From a bacterium (GTDB lineage: Bacteria; Patescibacteriota; Minisyncoccia; Minisyncoccales; GWA2-38-27): 30,993 nucleotides of DNA. The position numbers and the translations under genes were made by a program. The stretch is from NCBI GenBank assembly GCA_029553225.1, contig JAKPCP010000021.1, forward strand, positions 1 to 30,993, read 5' to 3'. The notes under the pieces are model-generated. The model was not told where the DNA came from. It did not search any database and saw only the letters and a list, made by a program, of their open reading frames with translations. Positions 22,297 to 30,355 of the stretch are shown piece by piece; position 1 is the stretch's first letter; every line of letters starts with the position of its first letter.

Positions 22297-24414
22297 ATGG
22301 AGAATAAAATTACCAAAGTTAAAAAAAGAGATGGTCGAATCGAAGATTTTGACCAATCAAAAATTACTAATGCAATTTATAAAGCAATTACTGCAGTAAA
22401 AAAAACTGATGGAAAGCAATCAAAAAAACTTTCTGATGAAGTTGTAAGTATTTTAAATAGGCGTTTTAAAAAAGATGAAATTCCCACTGTTGAACAAATT
22501 CAAGATATTGTTGAAGAAGTTTTAATTCTTGAAAATTTAGTTGATGTTGCTAAAGCTTATATTTTATATAGAGAGCAAAGAAGAAGAATAAGAGAAGCAA
22601 CGGTTTTTTCAGAAGAAGCAGTGGATAGAATTGATCAATACTTAGAAAGATTAGATTGGGAGGTTCAGGAAAACGCTAATATGGCTTTTTCTTTACAAGG
22701 GCTTAATCGTTTTGGTGTTTCCTATATTATTAAAAAATATTGGCTTAATAAAATTTATCCAAAAGAAATAAGAGAGGCAAATGAAAATTGCGATATTCAT
22801 CTTCATAATTTAGACACTTTGGGAGTATATTGCGCTGGTTGGGATTTGTATGATTTATTACTTCGTGGATTTGGCGGAGTTTCAGGAAAAATGGAATCAA
22901 AACCTCCAAAACATTTTCGTTCTGCTTTAGGACAAATTGTTAATTTTGTTTTTACAATTTCAGGAGAAGTTGCTGGCGCGGTTGCTTATTCTAATTTTGA
23001 TACTCTTTTGGCTCCTTTCATTCGTTATGATAATTTAAATTACCAGCAAGTTAAACAATCTCTTCAAGAATTTTTATTTAATATGGCTGTTCCTACAAGA
23101 GTTGGTTTTCAGTGTCCGTTTTCAAATATTACTTTAGATTTAAAGCCATCGCCTGTTTTTGCTAAAATGCCGGTAATTATTGGTGGTGTGCCTCAGAAAG
23201 AAACTTATGGAGAATTTGAAGAAGAAATGAAAATATTAGTTAAAGCTTTTTATGAAGTTGTGCTTGAAGGAGACAAAAATGGAAGAACTTTTTCTTTTCC
23301 AATTCCAACAATAAATATTACAAAAGATTTTCCTTGGGATGAACCGGCTTTTAATGGTTTATGGGAAGCGTCAGCAAAATATGGAATAAATTATTTTGCC
23401 AATTATATAAATTCAAATATGAGACCAGAAGACGTTACGGCAATGTGTTGTAGGTTATTGCTTGATAAAAGAGAGCTTTATAATAAAGGAGGAGGGGGGC
23501 TATTTGGCGCAGGAGCAAATACTGGAAGCATTGGCGTTGTAAGTATTAATATGCCAAGAATTGGATATTTATCAAAAACAAAAAAAGAATTTTTTGACAG
23601 ATTAGGATATTTAATGGATCTAGCAAAAGAAAGTTTAGAGATTAAAAGAAAAACAATAGAAAATTATATTCAAAAAGGACTTTATCCTTATTCAAAATTT
23701 TATCTTTCAGGAGTTAAAAAAATAAGAGGAGCGTATTATGCTAATCACTTTTCAACTATTGGGCCTAATGGTATGAATGAAGCAATTTTGAATTTTATGG
23801 GAGAAAATATTGCTTCTAATAAGGGGAGAAAATTTGCTATTGAAGTATTAACCTTTATGAGGGAAAGACTGGTTGGGTATCAAAAAGAAACAGATAATAT
23901 TTTTAATTTGGAAGCTGTCCCGGCAGAAAGCACTGCTTATAGATTTGCCTTAAGCGACAGAGAAAAATATCCGGATATTATCACGTCTGGAACAAAAAAA
24001 GTTCCTTATTATACAAATTCTACTCATTTGCCTGTAAATTATACAGATGATCCTTTTGAAGCATTAAAGCTTCAGGATGATCTTCAAACTTTATATAATG
24101 GCGGAACAGTTCTTCATTTATTTTTGGGAGAGCAAATTAATGATGTTGAAACTGCTAAAAAATTAGTAAGAAAATCTTTTGAAAACTTTAAATTACCATA
24201 TATTACTTTAACCCCCACTTTTTCTATTTGTCCTGTTCATGGTTATTTAAGCGGTGAACATTTTCAATGTCCAAAATGTACAATTTCTCAGCCTTGCGAA
24301 GTTTATTCAAGGATTGTTGGTTATCTTCGTCCAATATCTCAGTGGAATGAAGGGAAACAGCAAGAGTTTAAAGAAAGAAAAGAATATAAGGTAAGCAAAA
24401 TTAAACAATTATAA
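22297..24414 (+). CDS. nrdD: Anaerobic (class III) ribonucleoside-triphosphate reductase
   Basis: 705 residues. An N-terminal ATP-cone (about 4-95; VKKRDGRIEDFDQSKI) is followed by the reductase barrel with ENCDIHLHNLD, NFVFTISGEVAGA and FQCPFSNITLDL. The C-terminal zinc site is CPVHGYLSGEHFQCPKC, a CxxH/CxxC form common in this subgroup, and the glycyl-radical loop is SRIVGYL with Gly675. It makes deoxyribonucleotides without oxygen; the radical is installed by NrdG, encoded next with a one-base overlap (TAATG). Points to an anaerobic or fermentative life. Confidence 0.97.
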   Translation: MENKITKVKKRDGRIEDFDQSKITNAIYKAITAVKKTDGKQSKKLSDEVVSILNRRFKKDEIPTVEQIQDIVEEVLILENLVDVAKAYILYREQRRRIREATVFSEEAVDRIDQYLERLDWEVQENANMAFSLQGLNRFGVSYIIKKYWLNKIYPKEIREANENCDIHLHNLDTLGVYCAGWDLYDLLLRGFGGVSGKMESKPPKHFRSALGQIVNFVFTISGEVAGAVAYSNFDTLLAPFIRYDNLNYQQVKQSLQEFLFNMAVPTRVGFQCPFSNITLDLKPSPVFAKMPVIIGGVPQKETYGEFEEEMKILVKAFYEVVLEGDKNGRTFSFPIPTINITKDFPWDEPAFNGLWEASAKYGINYFANYINSNMRPEDVTAMCCRLLLDKRELYNKGGGGLFGAGANTGSIGVVSINMPRIGYLSKTKKEFFDRLGYLMDLAKESLEIKRKTIENYIQKGLYPYSKFYLSGVKKIRGAYYANHFSTIGPNGMNEAILNFMGENIASNKGRKFAIEVLTFMRERLVGYQKETDNIFNLEAVPAESTAYRFALSDREKYPDIITSGTKKVPYYTNSTHLPVNYTDDPFEALKLQDDLQTLYNGGTVLHLFLGEQINDVETAKKLVRKSFENFKLPYITLTPTFSICPVHGYLSGEHFQCPKCTISQPCEVYSRIVGYLRPISQWNEGKQQEFKERKEYKVSKIKQL

Positions 24415-25115
24415 TGCTAATTGGCGGCATTCAAAAAACAACTTTAATTGATTATCCTTCAAAAATTGCTTGTACGGTTTTTTTAGGAGGCTGTAATTTT
24501 CGTTGTCCTTTTTGTTATAATTCAGAACTTGTTTTGCCTGAAAAACTAAAAAAAATAGAAAGAGTTAAAGAAAAAGATTTTTTTAATTTTTTAGAACAGA
24601 GAAAAGGATTATTAGAGGGAGTTTGTATTTGCGGCGGAGAGCCAACAATACATACTGATTTGCCAGAATTCATTCAAAAAATTAAAAAAATGGGATTTTT
24701 AGTAAAACTTGACACAAACGGATCAAATCCAGATATGATAAAAAAATTAATAAAAGAAAATCTTTTAGATTATATAGCAATGGATATTAAAGCGCCTTTA
24801 AATGAAGAAAGTTATAACAAAGCTGTAAATGTAAAAATTAATTTAGAAAAAATAAAAGAAAGCGTAAAAATAATTAAAAATTCTGATGTTTTATACGAAT
24901 TCAGGACAACAGTAGTCCCTAACATTCATACAAAAGAAGATATAATTCAAATTGCTAAGGATATTTCTCCGGCAAAAAATTATTTTCTCCAAAATTTTCA
25001 ATCAACAAAAAATCTTGATTCTAATTTTGAAAAGGTTAAACCTTATGATAAAGAGTTTTTAATTGAAATTAAAAAAAGTATTTCTTCTTATTTTGATTTT
25101 TGTGAAGTAAGGTGA
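24414..25115 (+). CDS. nrdG: Anaerobic ribonucleotide reductase activating protein
   Basis: 233 residues, radical SAM enzyme. CNFRCPFC (CX3CX2C, about residues 27-34) binds the 4Fe-4S cluster, and GGEPTIH is the SAM-binding GGE motif. TTLIDYPSKIACTVFLGGC is typical of the NrdG2-type activase. It generates the glycyl radical in NrdD. The ATG overlaps the nrdD stop by one base. It ends in TGA, the one clear TGA stop found here; TTT TTA AAA ATT TAA follows directly. Confidence 0.95.
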   Translation: MLIGGIQKTTLIDYPSKIACTVFLGGCNFRCPFCYNSELVLPEKLKKIERVKEKDFFNFLEQRKGLLEGVCICGGEPTIHTDLPEFIQKIKKMGFLVKLDTNGSNPDMIKKLIKENLLDYIAMDIKAPLNEESYNKAVNVKINLEKIKESVKIIKNSDVLYEFRTTVVPNIHTKEDIIQIAKDISPAKNYFLQNFQSTKNLDSNFEKVKPYDKEFLIEIKKSISSYFDFCEVR

Positions 25116-25130
25116 TTTTTAAAAATTTAA

Positions 25131-26612
25131 ATGACAAAATCAAAAATATTTTTATATTTTTGCCTTTCTTTCATTTTTGGCATTTTCATTGCTTCTTTTA
25201 TAAAAATTCCTTTAAATCTTTTGTGGTTCTTATTATTTTTTTCTGCTTTTTTGATTTTTTCTCTTTTTTATTTCTTTCCCCAAAAAAACTTTTTTCTGAT
25301 AGGTTTTTTGATAATTTTTTTAATTTTAGGGGTTTCTCGTTATCAAATGGTTTCATCAAAATCAGAAAATAATAAATTATTGGAATTGAATAATTTTAAA
25401 GAAGTAAATTTTACCGGTATTATTGTAAATGATGTTGTTTTTTCTAATAAATCTCAAAAGTTTGAATTTAAACCGGAAAACATAGATGGGAAAATATTAA
25501 TTATAACAAACCGCTATCCAGAATATCATTATGGAGACAAATTAAAAATTATTGGGAAAATAGAAGCGCCAGATGAAAATATAGAAGGATTTAATTACAA
25601 AGATTATTTAAAGAAAGACGGGATTTATTCAATAATGATATTTCCTGAAATTAAATTATTAGAAAAAAATTGCGGAAATAAGATTAAACAAACTCTTTTT
25701 TCTTTTAAGAAAAAATTTAAAAATATTTCTCAGCAATTTTTTTCTCCGCCACATCAAGGAATTTTAGAAGCATTAATTTTTGGAGATGAAGAAAATATTT
25801 CTAGTGAGTGGAAAGAAAAATTAAACAATACTGGGGTTCGTCATATTGCTGCTGTTTCTGGAATGAATATCACCATCATTATATTTTTAGTCTTTAATTT
25901 TTTATTATTAATTGGTTTTTGGAGGAATGTTTCTTATTATCTTTCGGTTATCATAATTATTTTATATATTTTAATGATTGGAATGCCAATATCGGGAATA
26001 AGGGCGGCAATTATGGGAATTTTATTAATCACTGCTCAAAGTTTAGGCAGAATTTCTTCTCCTTTGCGATCTGTGGTTTTTGCCGCAACTTTTATGCTTT
26101 TTTTAAATCCTTTTCTTTTAAAATTAGATATAGGATTTCAACTTTCTTTTTTGGCAATTTTAGGGTTAATTTATTTTCAGCCGATATTTTTAAATTTTTT
26201 CAAAAAAATTCCTGATTTTGAGTTTTTTCCTATTAAAACAACATTATCAGCAACTTTATCTTCGCAAATTTTTACTCTGCCAATTTTAATTTATAATTTT
26301 GGAAGAATTTCTTTATTTTCTCCGATTGTAAATATTTTGATTGTGCCTATTTTGTCGCCATTAAATATTTTAATTTTTATTTTTGGTTTTTTAGGAATGA
26401 TTTCTTGGATTTTAGGGTATTTATTTTCTTTTCCTGTTTGGCTATTTTTAGAATACATTGTAAAAATTATTGATCTTTTTTCTAAAATTCCATTTGTTTC
26501 TTTTAAAATAGAAAATGTTTCCTATATTTATTTGATTATTTTTTATTTTGTTTTAATTCTTTTTATAATTAGAGAAAACAGAAAAGAAAAATTGAAATTT
26601 TTAAATTATTAA
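25131..26612 (+). CDS. comEC: ComEC/Rec2 DNA-uptake channel protein, without C-terminal nuclease-like domain
   Basis: 493 residues. Two or three N-terminal membrane helices are followed by a soluble OB-like DUF4131 part (about 85-180), then the Competence domain with GVRHIAAVSGMNITII (235-250) and at least six further helices including GMPISGIRAAIMGILLI. ComEC passes single-stranded DNA through the inner membrane in natural transformation. The metallo-beta-lactamase domain that many (700-800-residue) ComEC proteins carry is absent; in such species it may be separate. Uptake of outside DNA is a plausible nucleotide source for a reduced CPR-type cell. Confidence 0.92.
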   Translation: MTKSKIFLYFCLSFIFGIFIASFIKIPLNLLWFLLFFSAFLIFSLFYFFPQKNFFLIGFLIIFLILGVSRYQMVSSKSENNKLLELNNFKEVNFTGIIVNDVVFSNKSQKFEFKPENIDGKILIITNRYPEYHYGDKLKIIGKIEAPDENIEGFNYKDYLKKDGIYSIMIFPEIKLLEKNCGNKIKQTLFSFKKKFKNISQQFFSPPHQGILEALIFGDEENISSEWKEKLNNTGVRHIAAVSGMNITIIIFLVFNFLLLIGFWRNVSYYLSVIIIILYILMIGMPISGIRAAIMGILLITAQSLGRISSPLRSVVFAATFMLFLNPFLLKLDIGFQLSFLAILGLIYFQPIFLNFFKKIPDFEFFPIKTTLSATLSSQIFTLPILIYNFGRISLFSPIVNILIVPILSPLNILIFIFGFLGMISWILGYLFSFPVWLFLEYIVKIIDLFSKIPFVSFKIENVSYIYLIIFYFVLILFIIRENRKEKLKFLNY

Positions 26613-26620
26613 AGTAAGAT
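26592..26620 (+). promoter_or_regulatory. Possible promoter of the GT2 gene
   Basis: TTGAAA (26592-26597), 17 nt, TAAGAT (26615-26620), overlapping the end of comEC. Predicted leader ~15 nt. Confidence 0.35.
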
Positions 26621-26641
26621 AAAATAGTATTTAAAAATTAT

Positions 26642-27361
26642 ATGTTAAGCATAATTATACCAACACTAAACGAAGAAAATTTTTTGCCTGATTTATTAAA
26701 CTCAATAAAAAATCAGAATTTTTCTGATTATGAAATAATTATTTCTGATAATGGTTCAACTGATAAAACATTGGATATTGCTAAAAAATATAATTGCAGG
26801 ATAACGAAAGGAGGATTGCCTGCTAAAGCAAGAAACAATGGAGCAAAAATAGCAAAAGGCGATTTATTTTTATTTTTAGATTCAGATACAATTTTGCCTC
26901 AAAATTTTTTAAAAAAATCTTTAAATGAATTTAAAAAAAGAAATTTAGATCTTGCGAGTTTTTATTTACTTCCTTCAAGTAAAAATATTTTTTTAAAATT
27001 AGGTTATATTTTTTTCTATAATTTACCTGTTTTTTTATTAGAAAAGATTACTCCTCATGCCGCTATAGGCATTTTAATAAAAAGAGAATTGTTTGAAAAA
27101 TTAAATGGTTTTGATGAAACAATTAAAATAGCCGAAGATCATGATTTAGCCCGCCGTGCAAAAAAACAAAAAGCAAAAACTGGTTTTATCAGGTCTGTAA
27201 AATTAATTGCTTCTGATAGAAGGTTCAGGCAGGATGGTTGGGTAAAAACCTATTTAAAATATATTTTTTGCGAATTTCATTTAATATTTTTAGGGCCAAT
27301 AAGAAGCAATATAGTAGAATATAAATTTAATCACTACAAAAATTTAAAAAACAAAAATTAA
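26642..27361 (+). CDS. Family 2 glycosyltransferase
   Basis: 239 residues, GT-A fold. MLSIIIPTLNEENFL at the start, SDNGSTDKT, the metal-binding DSD (80-82, LFLFLDSDTILP), AIGILIKRELFEKLNGFDE and the EDH motif (165-167, catalytic-base region). One hydrophobic segment (about 119-135, FLKLGYIFFYNLPVFLLE) may touch the membrane. It transfers sugar from a nucleotide-sugar donor; acceptor unknown. Its stop overlaps the stop of the convergent GT4 gene. Confidence 0.92.
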   Translation: MLSIIIPTLNEENFLPDLLNSIKNQNFSDYEIIISDNGSTDKTLDIAKKYNCRITKGGLPAKARNNGAKIAKGDLFLFLDSDTILPQNFLKKSLNEFKKRNLDLASFYLLPSSKNIFLKLGYIFFYNLPVFLLEKITPHAAIGILIKRELFEKLNGFDETIKIAEDHDLARRAKKQKAKTGFIRSVKLIASDRRFRQDGWVKTYLKYIFCEFHLIFLGPIRSNIVEYKFNHYKNLKNKN

Positions 27362-28539
27362 CTAAGATTAACTTTATTTTTTAATATAAGCTCTTTGTAT
27401 ATCTCAACAAGTTTTTCTGTTTGATTTTTATCAGAATATTTATGAGCGGTTTTAGTTGCGTTTTTTGATAATTCTTCAAACAAATTATTATTATTTAAGA
27501 GTTTTATAATTTTTTGAGTAAAATCTTTTTCCGCGTCTTCTTTTTTATAATCTATTAAAAATCCATTTTTATTATTTATAACAATATTTTTAAAAGCATC
27601 GTCTTTTAAAGCGACAACTGGCAATCCAGAGGCCATTGCTTCCAATATTACAATTCCCTGTGTTTCTGTTAAAGATGGAAACACAAAAATATCAGATACT
27701 TTATAATATTTATCTATTTCTTTATGCGGAATAAATCCAGTTATTATGGTAGGTTTTTCTATTTTTGATTTTTTAATTAATTCTTTTAAATTTTTAAAAT
27801 AAGAGCCATCTCCAATTATTAAAAAGATAATTTTTTCCTTAAATGGCGAATTTTGAATTTCTTGAAAAACTTTTATTAAAAAATCTATATTTTTTTCTTT
27901 TGAAATTCTGCCGACAAAAAGCAAAACTTTTTTGTCTAATGGAATTTTTAACTCTTTTTTTAATTTTGTTTTTTCTTCTGATTTTTTAAAAATATTTATA
28001 TTTACTCCTGTGGGCAAAAGATAAATTGGCTTTTTAACACCATTTTCTAAAAGAGATTTTTGAATTTTAAAAGAAGGGGCAATGACAGCATCAGACATAT
28101 TTGAAAACCAAACGCTTAAAGCTCTAGCGATATAAGGAAGAAGAATTTTTTCTTTTAAATAAATTTTAGCGTATTCTGGATATTCTGTATGGTGAGTATA
28201 AACAAAAGGAATTTTTTTCCTATTAGAAATATATTTCCCTAAAAATCCCATTGAAAAAGGGGAATGCGAATGAATAATATCAAAACTTGAATTAAATGTT
28301 TTTTCAAAAGATTCAATAGGCAAAAATGGCGCGGCAAGCCGAGTTTCTGGTTTTTCAAACACTTTTAAAGAGTCAAATCTTATAACATTTTTATTTTCGT
28401 CTTTATAATTTTTAAAAAGCGGAGCAAAAATAAAAACTTCGTGATTAAGTTTTTCTAAGTTTTGATAAAAACTTTCAATTGAACTGCTTACCCCAAATCC
28501 TGTTGGGAAATAAGCATCAGTAAAAAAACCTATCTTCAT
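27358..28539 (-). CDS. Family 4 glycosyltransferase, diacylglycerol glucosyltransferase-like
   Basis: 393 residues, GT-B fold. N-terminal acceptor domain MKIGFFTDAYFPTGFGVSSS, HSHSPFSMGFLG and THHTEYPEY (115-123). C-terminal donor domain LLFVGRISKEKNIDFLI and the EX7E motif (E292, E300) in TETQGIVILEAMASGLPVV. The THHTEYPEY and LPTGV segments are reminiscent of 1,2-diacylglycerol 3-glucosyltransferases that make glycolipids, but a polysaccharide role is possible. A -10-like TAGAAT (28561-28556) lies 17 bp upstream. Converges on the GT2 gene with a 4-bp TTAA overlap. Confidence 0.9.
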   Translation of the reverse strand: MKIGFFTDAYFPTGFGVSSSIESFYQNLEKLNHEVFIFAPLFKNYKDENKNVIRFDSLKVFEKPETRLAAPFLPIESFEKTFNSSFDIIHSHSPFSMGFLGKYISNRKKIPFVYTHHTEYPEYAKIYLKEKILLPYIARALSVWFSNMSDAVIAPSFKIQKSLLENGVKKPIYLLPTGVNINIFKKSEEKTKLKKELKIPLDKKVLLFVGRISKEKNIDFLIKVFQEIQNSPFKEKIIFLIIGDGSYFKNLKELIKKSKIEKPTIITGFIPHKEIDKYYKVSDIFVFPSLTETQGIVILEAMASGLPVVALKDDAFKNIVINNKNGFLIDYKKEDAEKDFTQKIIKLLNNNNLFEELSKNATKTAHKYSDKNQTEKLVEIYKELILKNKVNLS

Positions 28540-28589
28540 ATATTTATGTTTTATTATTCTACCATAAATTCCTACTTATTTCTAACTCG

Positions 28590-28618
28590 TTGATCATAGC
28601 ATACTATTATTATATAAT
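28590..28618 (+). promoter_or_regulatory. Promoter of the acyl-adenylate ligase gene
   Basis: TTGATC (28590-28595), an exact 17-nt spacer and a perfect TATAAT (28613-28618). The leader is about 48 nt. It is one of the best sigma70-type promoters in the window. Confidence 0.75.
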
Positions 28619-28634
28619 TTAATAAAAATAGTAT
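28601..28634. promoter_or_regulatory. Inverted repeat flanking the -10 box
   Basis: ATACTATT (28601-28608) and AATAGTAT (28627-28634) are exact reverse complements, centred on the end of the TATAAT box. The spacing and position would suit a dimeric repressor covering the promoter; a chance match in AT-rich DNA is possible. Confidence 0.35.
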
Positions 28635-28672
28635 TAAATTTAAATAAATTATAAACTAACTAAATAAAATCT

Positions 28673-30349
28673 ATGGCAAAAGCAGATTATTATGTGCCAG
28701 ACGATCGTCCTTGGTTTAAATATTATCCAAAAGATGTACCACATCATTTAGATTATCCTGAAATACCACTATATCAGTTTTTAGACGATTCAGCTCAAAA
28801 ATATCCCAATAATACAGCTTTAGTTTTCTATGGAAATGAGATTAAATACAAAAAACTTAAAGAATTAACAGACAGATTTGCTAATGCTTTGCAAAACTTA
28901 GGAATTCAAAAAGGAGACAGAGTTCTTATTTTACTCCCTAATTGCCCCCAAACAGTAATTGCTCTATATGGAACAATGAAAGCAGGTGCTATTCCTGTTC
29001 CATTAAATCCAATGTATACTGATAAAGAATTAGAATACTTTTTTAAAGACTTAGAGCCAAGAATAGTTATAACATTAGATGGTTTTTATGATAAAGTAGA
29101 AAAAGCATCAAAAACAACTCCTCAAATAGAAAAAATCATAACAACTAATATCTCAGATTATTTTCCTTTATCTAAAAGAGTATTAGGTAGATTATTTGGA
29201 AAAATACAAACTATTAATTGTCCTAATGCTGTTTCTTTTAATGGTTTTATTAAAAACAGCAAACCTCAATACAATGAAATTAAAATTAATCCAAAAGAAG
29301 ATATTGCAGTAATTCTTTATACCGGAGGAACAACTGGAGAACCAAAAGGAGTTATGCTTACACATTTTAATATTGTTTCAAATGTTACAGCAATTGATAA
29401 TTGGTTTAAAGATACTAAAATAGAATCTTCTTTAATAGTAGTACCTCTTTTTCATAGTTTTGGTATTACCCCTACTCTTTCTTGGAGTGTATTAAAATCA
29501 AGAAAAATTTTCCTTTTACCAAAGTTTCATCCTAAAGAATGCGCTAAACTTATTAAAGAAAACAAAATACAATTTTTCGCTGGCGTTCCTGCAATGTTTG
29601 CCGCTCTTTGGGAAAATTTTAAAAAAGAAGAGATGGTATTAGATTCTTTAATTTTATGCGGTAGCGCAGGAGCTTCTCTTTCATCATATCTTTGGCAAAG
29701 TATTCAAAAAATGGCCCCAAATACTATCGTGGTTGACCCATGGGGATTATCAGAAGCTTCGCCTATGGCAACAATGACTCCTTTATCTCCTATTTTTAAG
29801 AGAGAGATTAATTCAATAGGTGTTCCGGTTTTTGATACTGATGTTAAAGTTGTTGATTCTGAAACTAAAGAAGAATTACCAGTAAACGAATCGGGGGAAT
29901 TGATAATTAAAGGCCCTCAAGTATTTAAAGGCTATTGGAAAAAAGAAGAAAAAACAAAACAAACATTAAAAGATGGTTGGCTCTATACAAAAGACATTGG
30001 AAGAATGAATAAAGATGGATTATTCTATTACGAAGGAAGATTAGATGATATGATAAATGTAAGAGGAGAAAAAGTTTGGCCAAGAGAAATTGAAGAGGTT
30101 TTAGAATCTAATCCTAAAATACAAGAAGTTGCAGTTGTTGGAGTAAAAGATGATTATTATGGTCAAGCAATTAAAGCCTGTGTAGTCTTGAAAGAAGGAA
30201 TGGAAGCATCTGAAAAAGAAATTATTGATTTTTGTAAAGATAAATTAGCTCCTCATAAAATTCCTCATATGGTTGAATTCTTTAATGAATTGCCTAAGTC
30301 AATAGTAGGAAAAATATTGCATTATAGATTAAGAGAGAAAATAAAGTAA
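28673..30349 (+). CDS. FadD-like long-chain fatty acid-CoA ligase (ANL superfamily)
   Basis: 558 residues, full length. ATP loop LYTGGTTGEPKG (215-226), VPLFHSFG (257-264), adenine-site motif WGLSEASP (357-364), DGWLYTKDIG with Asp441, GRLDDMINVRGEKVWP (455-470) with hinge region, and the catalytic lysine K547 in PKSIVGKILH. It adenylates a carboxylic acid, then forms the CoA thioester; the closest type is long-chain acyl-CoA synthetase (FadD), though the exact acid is unknown. Strong own promoter with a flanking inverted repeat. With the acyl-ACP reductase-like gene at 16179-17216 it suggests handling of scavenged fatty acids. Confidence 0.93.
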   Translation: MAKADYYVPDDRPWFKYYPKDVPHHLDYPEIPLYQFLDDSAQKYPNNTALVFYGNEIKYKKLKELTDRFANALQNLGIQKGDRVLILLPNCPQTVIALYGTMKAGAIPVPLNPMYTDKELEYFFKDLEPRIVITLDGFYDKVEKASKTTPQIEKIITTNISDYFPLSKRVLGRLFGKIQTINCPNAVSFNGFIKNSKPQYNEIKINPKEDIAVILYTGGTTGEPKGVMLTHFNIVSNVTAIDNWFKDTKIESSLIVVPLFHSFGITPTLSWSVLKSRKIFLLPKFHPKECAKLIKENKIQFFAGVPAMFAALWENFKKEEMVLDSLILCGSAGASLSSYLWQSIQKMAPNTIVVDPWGLSEASPMATMTPLSPIFKREINSIGVPVFDTDVKVVDSETKEELPVNESGELIIKGPQVFKGYWKKEEKTKQTLKDGWLYTKDIGRMNKDGLFYYEGRLDDMINVRGEKVWPREIEEVLESNPKIQEVAVVGVKDDYYGQAIKACVVLKEGMEASEKEIIDFCKDKLAPHKIPHMVEFFNELPKSIVGKILHYRLREKIK

Positions 30350-30355
30350 TTAATT

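Noticed and set aside
25919..26215. Plus-strand ORF inside comEC in another frame
   Set aside because: Phe/Asn-rich product with no family features; it is a shadow of the membrane-protein reading frame.
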